Assembly (NCBI GenBank): GCA_007132865.1
Contig: SLNU01000178.1
Location: 1 to 6,071 of the forward strand
Length of the DNA stretch: 6,071 nt
Reading direction: 5' to 3'
From: Bacteroidales bacterium
GTDB taxonomy: Bacteria > Bacteroidota > Bacteroidia > Bacteroidales > UBA7960
Shown here: positions 1 to 6,071 of the stretch, in pieces
How the letters are laid out: each line of letters begins with the position of its first letter
How positions within the stretch are numbered: position 1 is the first letter of the stretch
Position numbers and translations under genes: made by a program
Notes under the pieces: model-generated
What the model was told of the DNA's origin: nothing
The model's database searches: none
The model's input: the letters and a program-made list of their open reading frames with translations, nothing else

Positions 1-1289
1 TACATCAATATCCCGGTACGGTAAATTCTGGAGGCAAGCCAGGTGGTGAATACAAACCCGGCCACAAGCAGGGTCGCCGAGAGGAGCACCTCCGTGTACG
101 GGACGCCAAACGGGATCCGGACCATCATGATCACCGGGGATGTCAGGGGAATCATGGATAGCCAGAAGGCTACCGGGCCGGAGGGGTTCGACATGACCAT
201 TTGTGCCATGATAAACGCGAACAGCAGGGGTATGGTGACTGGCAGCATGAACTGCTGGGTGTCTGCCTCGCTGTCGACCGCCGATCCGATCGCTGCGAAC
301 AGGGCCCCATACAGCAGGTAACCACCCAGGAAAAAGAAAATAAAGGACAGGATCATTACCGGGAAATTGATCGAGGCGAGGCCCTGCATGATTTGTCCCG
401 CCTGGGTGTCGTGTTGGCGGATCATATCTCTTTGTGCTTGCAGCTCTTGTGGATTGAGCACCTGGCTGCTGGTCACAAACACCTGCTCATCGGGCGTGAA
501 TTGGAACAATTCGGGCATGCTTGCCCGCACGGTGCCGACAATGGCAAAGGTCAGTATGATCCAGATCAAAAACTGGGTCAACCCGACCAATCCGACGCCA
601 AGAATCTTCCCCATCATGAGCTGAAAGGGCTTTACCGAAGAAACGATGATTTCCACAATGCGGCTGGTCTTCTCTTCCAGGACGCCCCGGAGCACCTGTG
701 ACCCAAAGAGAAAAATAAATACATAGATCAGGATGCCGGAAACAAAGCCCAGCCCCATGCTTACTTCCGGATGATCGGTCTGCTCAAGACCATCCTGTTT
801 AATGCGTATGGCGTGGATATTAACCGGGGTTTCCACCTGCCTGAGAATCTCCGGGTCAATGCCTGCAGCTCCCAGTTTTAGTCCTTCGAACTCCAGTTTC
901 AGGATGTTCTCGATATAAAGCTTGGTATTCAGGTTCGTGGCCTTCTCAGAGAACAGGCGCAGGGAGGAGGGGGACTCAAAGGCGATCTCGGGGATGTGCA
1001 GCACGGCGTCGAACCGGCCTTGTCGCATCAGTTCCAGGGCTTGGTCTATGCCGCTGGGCAGGGGAGTGAACCGGATATTGTTCGCATCCCTGAAACGGTA
1101 ATAGAACAAACCGCTGTCATCCACGATCCCGACCTCATGGGTTTTATCGGAAATCTGGGTAAGGATTACGGGTGCAACCATCAGGCTGGCCATCAGGATG
1201 GGTCCGAGTATCGTCATCACGATAAAGGACCGTTTTCTGACCCTGCTCAGGTATTCACGCTTTATGATGGTCGCAATCTTATGTGACAT
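1..1289 (-). CDS. ABC-2 type exporter permease, NatB-like (3' end cut by window edge)
   Basis: Membrane half of an ABC exporter, expected to pair with the ATPase encoded just upstream. I translated it by hand from the ATG at 1289-1287; 429 codons stay open to the left edge. The layout is that of the ABC2_membrane_3 family: a basic N-terminus, a first membrane segment at about residues 21-45, a long extracytoplasmic domain at about 46-175 (it begins near HEVGIVDDSGLF), then about five more membrane segments near 178-196, 227-252, 308-328, 346-366 and 398-420. The cytoplasmic motif EEKTSRIVEI (205-214) is a hallmark of NatB-like permeases. The visible end, WLASRIYRTGILM, resembles the extreme C-terminus of this family, so probably only a handful of residues are missing. 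The start overlaps the ATPase stop by 11 bases, which suggests translational coupling. The substrate cannot be read from the sequence; sodium export is only the namesake function. Confidence 0.9.
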   Translation of the reverse strand, partial: MSHKIATIIKREYLSRVRKRSFIVMTILGPILMASLMVAPVILTQISDKTHEVGIVDDSGLFYYRFRDANNIRFTPLPSGIDQALELMRQGRFDAVLHIPEIAFESPSSLRLFSEKATNLNTKLYIENILKLEFEGLKLGAAGIDPEILRQVETPVNIHAIRIKQDGLEQTDHPEVSMGLGFVSGILIYVFIFLFGSQVLRGVLEEKTSRIVEIIVSSVKPFQLMMGKILGVGLVGLTQFLIWIILTFAIVGTVRASMPELFQFTPDEQVFVTSSQVLNPQELQAQRDMIRQHDTQAGQIMQGLASINFPVMILSFIFFFLGGYLLYGALFAAIGSAVDSEADTQQFMLPVTIPLLFAFIMAQMVMSNPSGPVAFWLSMIPLTSPVIMMVRIPFGVPYTEVLLSATLLVAGFVFTTWLASRIYRTGILM

Positions 1290-2190
1290 GCTTGATAAAG
1301 ATCTCGTTCATGCTGGGGGTATGTTCACTGAACCCGATTACCTGCACCTGGTCAATTAATTGCCTTAAAAGGTCATTCGAACCAGTCTGTTCCCGGCTTT
1401 TCACCCTGACTTGTACCAGCCCGTTGTTCCGGCTGGTGCTGATCACCTGGAAACGGCTGTCCAGCAAGTTCTCCATAGGCGTATGCAAGTTCTCCAGCTC
1501 CACATCGTAAATCTGCCCTGCGTATTGGCGCCGAATATCCTTAATGTTTCCCTCCAACACTTTCCGGCTTTTGTTTATCAGGGCAATGTCATCGCATAGT
1601 TCTTCCACAGAACCCATGTTGTGGGTGGAGAAAATAATGGTGGCCCCTTCTTCTCGCAAGCTGAGGAGTTCCTTCTTGAGCAGGTTCACGTTGATGGGAT
1701 CAAAACCGCTGAATGGTTCATCAAAGATCAGCAGATCAGGCTTGTGAAGTACGGTAATGATAAACTGCACTTTTTGCTGCATTCCCTTGGAGAGTTCCTC
1801 GACCTTTTTATTCCACCAGGGCATCAGGTCAAACTTTTCAAACCAGCCGCGGAGCTGCCTTTTGGCATCCCCGGCGCTGATCCCCTTGAGCCGGGCCAGG
1901 TAAATCGCCTGTTCCCCGACCTTCATTTTTTTGTAGAGCCCCCGTTCTTCCGGAAGGTATCCGATTTTTTTTACGTCGGATGGGTGTAGTGCCTTGTTGT
2001 TCAGCAAAAGCCGTCCTTCGTCAGGGGCAATGATCTGGTTGATGATTCGAATCAGGGTGGTCTTGCCTGCCCCATTCGGGCCCAGAAGTCCGAATATCCG
2101 CTGCCTGGGTACCGTAATGCTCACATCATCCAGCGCACAATGCCCGCTGTAGTTCTTGGTAATATGTTCAGCCCTGAACAGAATATCCAT
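1279..2190 (-). CDS. ABC exporter ATP-binding protein, NatA-like with DUF4162 C-terminus
   Basis: Cytoplasmic ATPase that should drive the permease encoded downstream. In 303 residues it has a complete nucleotide-binding domain: A-loop Tyr14, Walker A GPNGAGKT (37-44), signature LSKGM (133-137), Walker B LLIFDEP (153-159) with catalytic Glu158, D-loop SGFDP (161-165) and switch His190 in STHNM. Residues from about 225 to 303 form the extra C-terminal domain (DUF4162) common in NatA-like exporters. The Q-loop region reads GYLPEERGLY (77-86), with Glu where many ABC ATPases have Gln; from memory this is usual in the subfamily. The gene starts 14 bases after dnaJ stops and its own stop lies inside the permease start (ATGTCACATAA). 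No Shine-Dalgarno sequence precedes the ATG. The family is clear; the transported substrate is not. Confidence 0.95.
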   Translation of the reverse strand: MDILFRAEHITKNYSGHCALDDVSITVPRQRIFGLLGPNGAGKTTLIRIINQIIAPDEGRLLLNNKALHPSDVKKIGYLPEERGLYKKMKVGEQAIYLARLKGISAGDAKRQLRGWFEKFDLMPWWNKKVEELSKGMQQKVQFIITVLHKPDLLIFDEPFSGFDPINVNLLKKELLSLREEGATIIFSTHNMGSVEELCDDIALINKSRKVLEGNIKDIRRQYAGQIYDVELENLHTPMENLLDSRFQVISTSRNNGLVQVRVKSREQTGSNDLLRQLIDQVQVIGFSEHTPSMNEIFIKHVT

Positions 2191-2204
2191 TGGAGGCGGA
2201 TGGT

Positions 2205-3356
2205 TTAATTAAATACCTCTTTCATGCGCTCGAAAAAGCTCTTGTCGGTCTTTTTCGGGTTGGGCTTGAAATTGTCTGATTGCTCCAGCTGCTTCAGCAT
2301 GATCTGTTCTTCTTTGGAGGTGGCTTGCGGGGTCCATATATTGATGTTTACCAACAGGTCCCCTCTGCCATAGGAGTTCAGCATGGGAAGCCCCTTGCCT
2401 TTCAGTCTCAGGACCTTTCCGCCCTGGGTGCCAGGCTCGATTTTGATGCGGGCTTTGCCTTCGAGGGTTGGCACCTCTATATTGGTGCCCAATACGGCCT
2501 GCGGAAAGCTGATATGGTAATCATGCAAAAGGTTGCTGCCGTCGCGGATCAGCTTATCGTGCGGAATCTCTTCAACGAGGATGATCAGGTCACCTGGTAT
2601 GCCGCCGCGTGGTGCGGCGTTGCCCTTGCCACTGAGTGACAATTGCATTCCTTCTGCCACACCTGCGGGGATATTAATAGGGATCACCTCCTCGTTCTTC
2701 ACAATACCGTTTCCATAGCACTCTGAACATTTTTCCGTGATCACCTGGCCATCTCCGCTGCACTGCGGACAGGTGGAGGCGGTCTGCATTTGTCCAAGAA
2801 AGGTATTGGTGACCCGGGTCACACGGCCCTGGCCGTTACAAGTCGGACAGGTATGGAAGGCGCCGCCGTTTTTGGCCCCGGTACCGCTGCAGGGTTTGCA
2901 GGAGATGTATTTTTTTACCTTTATTTTTTTCTCCACACCGTTAAGAACCTCCTCAAGGCTGAGGCGCACCTTGATGCGCAGATTGCTGCCTTTGTTCACC
3001 CGCCGTCCGGTCCGGCCACTGAATCCGCTTCCGCCGAAGCCTCCGAACGCACCTCCGAAGATGTCCCCAAACTGACTGAAGATGTCATCCATGCTCATGC
3101 CACCCCCGAATCCGCCGCCACCATAATTATTGCCCATGCCTGCATGGCCAAATTGATCGTAGCGTGATTTTTTCTCGGCATTGCTAAGCACCTCATAGGC
3201 TTCGGCCGCCTCCTTGAACTTGGCTTCTGCCGTCTCGTCCCCGGGGTTCTTATCGGGATGGTATTTCAGGGCTTTCTGTCGGTAGGCCTTCTTGATCTGC
3301 TCGGGAGAAGCATCCCGTGAAAGGCCCAGTATTTCGTAATAGTCTCTTTTTGACAT
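2205..3356 (-). CDS. dnaJ: Chaperone protein DnaJ (Hsp40)
   Basis: Type I J-domain co-chaperone that delivers unfolded clients to DnaK and stimulates its ATPase in the cytoplasm. All family parts are present in 383 residues, a normal length: J domain at 1-70 with HPD at 33-35; Gly/Phe-rich linker at about 74-115; four zinc-binding CxxCxGxG motifs at 153-160, 170-177, 196-203 and 210-217, with all eight cysteines intact; then the two beta-sandwich client-binding domains and a C-terminal dimerisation segment ending in [11 protein letters not shown]. The ATG follows the grpE stop by 14 bases; that gap, AAAAAATAATTTTC, is almost pure A/T, the kind of context Bacteroidota use instead of a Shine-Dalgarno sequence. 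It is surely co-transcribed with grpE. No dnaK is present in the window. Confidence 0.98.
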   Translation of the reverse strand: MSKRDYYEILGLSRDASPEQIKKAYRQKALKYHPDKNPGDETAEAKFKEAAEAYEVLSNAEKKSRYDQFGHAGMGNNYGGGGFGGGMSMDDIFSQFGDIFGGAFGGFGGSGFSGRTGRRVNKGSNLRIKVRLSLEEVLNGVEKKIKVKKYISCKPCSGTGAKNGGAFHTCPTCNGQGRVTRVTNTFLGQMQTASTCPQCSGDGQVITEKCSECYGNGIVKNEEVIPINIPAGVAEGMQLSLSGKGNAAPRGGIPGDLIILVEEIPHDKLIRDGSNLLHDYHISFPQAVLGTNIEVPTLEGKARIKIEPGTQGGKVLRLKGKGLPMLNSYGRGDLLVNINIWTPQATSKEEQIMLKQLEQSDNFKPNPKKTDKSFFERMKEVFN

Positions 3357-3370
3357 GAAAATTATTTTTT

Positions 3371-3952
3371 TTAGCTGGCCACCACCACCCTGGAGAAGCG
3401 GATGACTTTGCCATTCAGCATATAACCCTTCTGCACCTCATCAATGATCTTGCCTTTCTGGTCCTTGTCAGGGGCCGGAACATGGGTAATGGCTTCATGA
3501 AGGTCTGTGTCAAATACCTGTCCAATACTGGGTATTTCCTCCACCCCCTTTTGCCTGAGAATGGCCTTGAATTTGTTCAGAATGAGTACCAGTCCGTCGT
3601 TGGGCCTGGAACCTTCATTCCCCTGGCCTTCAACCTTGCATGCCCTTTCCAGGTCATCCAGAACAGGCAGCAGGGCAGTAATGATGTCGGATGAGGCTGT
3701 TTTGGCAAGCTCAATTCTCTCCCTGGCCGTGCGCTTGCGATAATTGTCAAACTCGGAGAACAGCCGAAGGAAACGGTCATTGACCTCCTCAAGCTTTGAT
3801 GCCGGGTCTGATTCCTGCCTGTCAGCCTCGTCTTTTGGCTCCTCAGCCTGTTCTTTTTGCTTGTCAGTCTGGTCCTTTGACTTGTCAGATGCATCCAGGC
3901 CTGGTGCTTGCTGGTCTTCGGAGTTGGTTTTTTTTTGCTCTTTATTCTTCAT
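3371..3952 (-). CDS. grpE: Nucleotide exchange factor GrpE
   Basis: GrpE releases ADP from DnaK and so resets the DnaK-DnaJ folding cycle; it acts as a dimer in the cytoplasm. The 193-residue product has a disordered, highly charged N-terminus (about 1-50, rich in Lys, Glu, Asp and Gln), a long-helix segment including [11 protein letters not shown] (68-78) and [11 protein letters not shown] (94-104), and the beta-wing domain with the family signature built from [13 protein letters not shown] and HEA (136-153) and [16 protein letters not shown] (176-191). The ATG at 3952 is the first in this frame with a family-like N-terminus. It heads the set grpE-dnaJ-ABC ATPase-ABC permease. A 75-base leader with repeated boxes lies upstream. 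I saw no CIRCE operator, in keeping with the absence of hrcA. Confidence 0.97.
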   Translation of the reverse strand: MKNKEQKKTNSEDQQAPGLDASDKSKDQTDKQKEQAEEPKDEADRQESDPASKLEEVNDRFLRLFSEFDNYRKRTARERIELAKTASSDIITALLPVLDDLERACKVEGQGNEGSRPNDGLVLILNKFKAILRQKGVEEIPSIGQVFDTDLHEAITHVPAPDKDQKGKIIDEVQKGYMLNGKVIRFSRVVVAS

Positions 3953-3985
3953 GGATGGTCTCTAAATTTTCAACGCCCTTGTCTA

Positions 3986-4026
3986 TCAAATAACCTGCCA
4001 CACTGCCATGAAGGTCATTTTGTCAG
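3986..4026 (-). promoter_or_regulatory. Candidate promoter/operator of the grpE-dnaJ operon
   Basis: Reading the minus strand, the leader contains CTGACA (4026-4021), then TGGCAG (4008-4003) and an exact second TGGCAG (4000-3995). CTGACA and the first TGGCAG form an inverted pair with one mismatch, 12 bases apart; the two TGGCAG copies are direct repeats with an 8-base step. The second copy continues as TGGCAG-N5-TTGA (4000-3986), which has the spacing of a sigma-54 -24/-12 element (TGGCAC-N5-TTGC) but differs at two consensus positions, one in the -12 GC. The TTATTTG inside it only partly fits the Bacteroidota housekeeping -7 box (TAnnTTTG). The repeats are plain in the sequence; their role as promoter or regulator site is inference. 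Confidence 0.35.
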
Positions 4027-4027
4027 T

Positions 4028-5335
4028 TTATGCAATCCTTTTAATACTGGCCCCGATTTTCTGCAGCCTGGTGTCAATCTGCTGGTAACCCCTGTCAATC
4101 TGGTCGATGTTGTGGATGATACTCTTCCCGTCGGCGCTGAGTGCAGCAATCAGCAATGCCACGCCTGCCCGTATGTCAGGAGAGACCATCTCCAGTGGCT
4201 TCAACAGGTGCTTTCTTCCCAGTCCGATTACGGTTGCCCGGTGCGGGTCACAGAGAATGATCTTGGCCCCCATGTCAATGAGTTTATCGACGAAAAACAG
4301 CCTGCTTTCGAACATTTTCTGGTGCAGCAGCACGCTGCCGGTGGCCTGCGTCGCCACCACCAATACGATGCTCAGCAGGTCAGGGGAGAACCCGGGCCAG
4401 GGCGCGTCGCTGATTGACAAAATGCTGCCGTCAATAAAGCTTTCAACCTCATAATTGTCCTGCGACGGGATATAAATGTCATCTCCGGTATGCTCCAACT
4501 GTATGCCAAGCTTGCGGAATACTTCCGGAATCATACCCAGCTGGTCATAACAAACATCCTTGATGGTAATCTCCGACCGGGTCATGGCGGCCAGTCCGAT
4601 GAAGCTGCCAATCTCTATCATATCGGGCAGCAGCCGGTGGGTGCATCCCCCAAGCCGCTCCACGCCCTCAATCGTGAGCAGGTTCGAGCCCAGTCCTGAA
4701 ATTTTCGCCCCCATGCTGTTGAGCATTCGGCACAACTGCTGCACATAAGGTTCACAAGCCGCATTGTAAATGGTGGTTTGGCCTTTGGCCAGGCTTGCTG
4801 CCATGACGATGTTGGCCGTACCTGTCACGGAGGCCTCATCCAGAAGCATATAGGTCCCTGTCAGGGACTTGGCCTCGATCTGGTATACACTGTTCTTTGC
4901 GTCGTAATGAAAGCGTGCGCCCAGTTTTTCCAGCCCAAGGAAGTGGGTGTCCAGGCGCCGCCGGCCGATCTTGTCTCCCCCGGGTTTCGGGATGATGGCT
5001 TTTCTGAACCTGGCCAGGAGTGGTCCGACGATCATCACCGACCCCCTCAGCATGGATACCTTGCGGATGAAGGTTTCCTGTTCAAAGAAGTCGGGGTCAA
5101 CGCTCCCTGCATCAAAGGAATATTTACCAGGGGCAAGCTTTTTGACTTTTACGCCAAAGCCTGAAAGCAGATCAATGAGTTTGTTGACGTCGATGATGTC
5201 GGGAATGTTTTCGATGATGACCTCCTGGTCGGTCAGCAAAGTGGCGCAAAGGACCTGCAAAGCCTCATTCTTTGCTCCCTGTGGGATGATCTCCCCCTTG
5301 AGGGGATAGCCCCCGGAAATTTCAAAAGAACCCAT
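4028..5335 (-). CDS. murA: UDP-N-acetylglucosamine 1-carboxyvinyltransferase MurA
   Basis: Cytoplasmic enzyme that transfers enolpyruvate from PEP to UDP-GlcNAc, the first committed step of peptidoglycan synthesis. From the ATG at 5335 the protein has 435 residues, the family length, and begins MGSFEISGGYPLKGEI as Bacteroidota MurAs do. A longer reading from a TTG at 5401 adds 22 residues unlike the family and is rejected. Active-site residues by alignment to E. coli: Lys22 and Asn23 in QGAKNEAL, Arg97 (R91), Arg126 (R120), general base Asp319 in GFSPDL (D305), Arg389 in DIRAG (R397). The active-site loop reads KPGGDKIGRRRLD (118-129 covers GGDKIGRRRLD and its lead-in); Asp121 (codon 4975-4973, GAC) replaces the Cys115 that fosfomycin alkylates. 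The enzyme should therefore be active but fosfomycin-insensitive. It sits between a DUF4290 gene and grpE. Confidence 0.97.
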   Translation of the reverse strand: MGSFEISGGYPLKGEIIPQGAKNEALQVLCATLLTDQEVIIENIPDIIDVNKLIDLLSGFGVKVKKLAPGKYSFDAGSVDPDFFEQETFIRKVSMLRGSVMIVGPLLARFRKAIIPKPGGDKIGRRRLDTHFLGLEKLGARFHYDAKNSVYQIEAKSLTGTYMLLDEASVTGTANIVMAASLAKGQTTIYNAACEPYVQQLCRMLNSMGAKISGLGSNLLTIEGVERLGGCTHRLLPDMIEIGSFIGLAAMTRSEITIKDVCYDQLGMIPEVFRKLGIQLEHTGDDIYIPSQDNYEVESFIDGSILSISDAPWPGFSPDLLSIVLVVATQATGSVLLHQKMFESRLFFVDKLIDMGAKIILCDPHRATVIGLGRKHLLKPLEMVSPDIRAGVALLIAALSADGKSIIHNIDQIDRGYQQIDTRLQKIGASIKRIA

Positions 5336-5363
5336 ATCGGACCATGGTTTTGGAAAATGAATG

Positions 5364-5384
5364 TTTCTGGCCGGAGGCCGGAAA
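5364..5384 (-). repeat. Imperfect GC-rich stem-loop in the murA leader
   Basis: On the minus strand GGCC (5379-5376), loop TCC (5375-5373) and GGCC (5372-5369) form a tight stem. After one C/A mismatch (5380 and 5368) it is extended by TTTC (5384-5381) pairing with GAAA (5367-5364). It ends 28 bases before the murA ATG. No T run follows directly, so it does not look like a finished terminator; it may be a leader structure or chance. Confidence 0.35.
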
Positions 5385-5399
5385 TTTTCACCAATAAAC

Positions 5400-5420
5400 A
5401 AAAAAAAACGGAATCCGCCA
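5400..5420 (-). terminator. Weak terminator-like T tract after the DUF4290 gene
   Basis: Minus-strand CGG-ATT-CCG (5417-5409) runs straight into nine T residues (5408-5400), about 20 bases past the DUF4290 stop. The position and T run suit an intrinsic terminator, but only three strong pairs form, possibly extended by two G-U pairs with the T run. Read-through into murA is just as likely. Confidence 0.2.
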
Positions 5421-5440
5421 AGGGAAGGAGACAGCTTGCT

Positions 5441-6070
5441 TTACTGGTTCTTTTTCCCTTTGTATTGCTGGTTCTTGCCATTGCCTGATTTGCCCTGGAA
5501 CTTTTTCTTTTTCACCTTTTGTGGGATTTCAGGCATTTGAATAAGCTTGATGTTTTCGTCCAGCTCCAGTTTCCCGTCAGAAAGGTGTGACAGGTGGCTT
5601 GCAATCTCTTCGTCAGTGACCGCATCCCGGTTCCAGGCCAGGTAGGACTTTTTCAGGTGGTTGGCAATGAGCTTTATAAGCGCGGTTTTCTCTTCCCCGG
5701 GCTCCAATTCGCAGGCTTTTTCAATGATGCGTTCAATATGCCTTCCATAATGTTTGAAGGTGATGTTGTTGGCGGGGTAGGCGAGCCTTTCCGGCCTGCG
5801 GGCAAGCATCTGGGCGGAAGGTTTCGGATAGGGCGAATCCACATCCAGTTTGAAATCTGACATGATGAAGAGGTGATCCCACAGCTTGTGTTTGAAATCA
5901 TTCACGTCCCGGAGATGGGGGTTCAGCTGGCCCATGACGTTTATGGTGGCCCTGGTGAGCTGATTACGCTTTTCACGATCCTCGATCGTCATGATATGTT
6001 CGATCATTTTCTGAATGTTTCTGCCGTATTCAGAAATGTTCATTTTTGAACGGGAAGAATTGTATTCCAT
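5441..6070 (-). CDS. DUF4290 domain-containing protein, function unknown
   Basis: A 209-residue soluble protein with no signal peptide or membrane segment, matching the Bacteroidota family DUF4290. Recognisable family stretches are EYGRNIQKMIEHIMTIEDRE (14-33) and HLRDVNDFKHKLWDHLFIMS (52-71). No enzyme motif is visible and the family has no established function that I know. The protein looks like two copies of one helical unit, residues 15-78 and 108-171, which align without gaps: both begin YGR-x-I and end HLxx(M/L)SDxKL. The tail (about 184-209) is Lys/Gly/Gln/Asn-rich, probably disordered, and could bind nucleic acid or another acidic partner. The ATG at 6070 gives a family-like N-terminus, but only one base lies upstream in the window, so an earlier start cannot be excluded. 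It precedes murA by 105 bases. Confidence 0.9.
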   Translation of the reverse strand: MEYNSSRSKMNISEYGRNIQKMIEHIMTIEDREKRNQLTRATINVMGQLNPHLRDVNDFKHKLWDHLFIMSDFKLDVDSPYPKPSAQMLARRPERLAYPANNITFKHYGRHIERIIEKACELEPGEEKTALIKLIANHLKKSYLAWNRDAVTDEEIASHLSHLSDGKLELDENIKLIQMPEIPQKVKKKKFQGKSGNGKNQQYKGKKNQ

Positions 6071-6071
6071 A

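Larger units (their letters stand above)
5336..5440 (-). other. DUF4290-murA intergenic region / murA leader
   Basis: These 105 bases hold no convincing gene. In minus-strand order there is a C/T-rich stretch after the DUF4290 stop, a weak CGG-ATT-CCG stem running into a T tract, an A/T-rich stretch, the GC-rich hairpin at 5384-5364, and the murA start. I found no good match to the TAnnTTTG -7 box, so whether murA has its own promoter here is open. An out-of-frame ATG at 5345-5343 opens a seven-codon reading frame that ends at TGA 5324-5322, overlapping the murA start; there is no evidence it is translated. Confidence 0.5.

Noticed and set aside
201..701. Plus-strand 166-codon open frame
   Set aside because: Antisense to the ABC permease, whose minus-strand reading gives clear membrane segments and family motifs; the plus-strand product is low-complexity in character and resembles nothing.
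1621..1989. Plus-strand 122-codon open frame
   Set aside because: Lies wholly opposite the ABC ATPase over its Walker B and signature region; a shadow of that gene.
2192..2200. CCGCCTCC between dnaJ and the ABC ATPase, complementary to a Shine-Dalgarno sequence
   Set aside because: It is on the transcript strand, so it is anti-Shine-Dalgarno-like, not a ribosome binding site; most likely chance in a 14-base gap.
2737..3167. Two plus-strand frames opposite dnaJ
   Set aside because: Mirror the zinc-finger and Gly/Phe-rich codons of dnaJ; no family resemblance.
3577..3894. Minus-strand 105-codon frame inside grpE
   Set aside because: Same strand but a different frame from grpE, rich in Arg, Ser and Thr as expected of an out-of-frame reading.
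3953..4027. Search for a CIRCE operator (TTAGCACTC-N9-GAGTGCTAA) ahead of grpE
   Set aside because: No such inverted repeat is present in the leader.
3908..4417. Plus-strand 169-codon frame spanning the grpE leader
   Set aside because: Opposite two well-supported genes, and its product matches nothing I recognise.
5336..5401. Longer murA start at TTG 5401
   Set aside because: Adds 22 residues with no family similarity, covers the hairpin, and uses a rare start, while ATG 5335 gives the standard N-terminus and length.

Overview
The window comes from the chromosome of a member of the Bacteroidota, probably class Bacteroidia; genus cannot be set. Three things point there: a DUF4290 protein next to murA, a family I know only from this phylum; a grpE-dnaJ pair with no hrcA or dnaK beside it; and five readable start codons, none preceded by a Shine-Dalgarno sequence. 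Base composition is near 50% GC throughout, and I see no mobile element, tRNA, rRNA, CRISPR array or sign of recent transfer.

All six genes lie on the minus strand, so transcription runs from high to low coordinates. In that order: a DUF4290 protein (6070-5441); a 105-base gap with a GC-rich hairpin and a T tract; murA, first committed step of peptidoglycan synthesis (5335-4028); a 77-base stretch of leader holding repeated TGGCAG boxes and a candidate promoter; grpE (3952-3371); dnaJ (3356-2205); an ABC exporter ATPase (2190-1279); and its membrane partner (1289 to the left edge, where it is cut within a few residues of its likely end). grpE, dnaJ and the two ABC genes are spaced 14, 14 and -11 bases apart and look like one operon.

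Functionally this is a housekeeping segment. GrpE and DnaJ are the nucleotide exchange factor and J-protein for a DnaK encoded elsewhere. The ABC pair is a NatA/NatB-like exporter of unknown substrate. MurA carries Asp instead of the usual catalytic Cys, which predicts intrinsic fosfomycin insensitivity. I found no new multi-gene system. The points most worth checking are the repeated motif ahead of grpE, the MurA Cys-to-Asp change, and an internal duplication in the DUF4290 protein.
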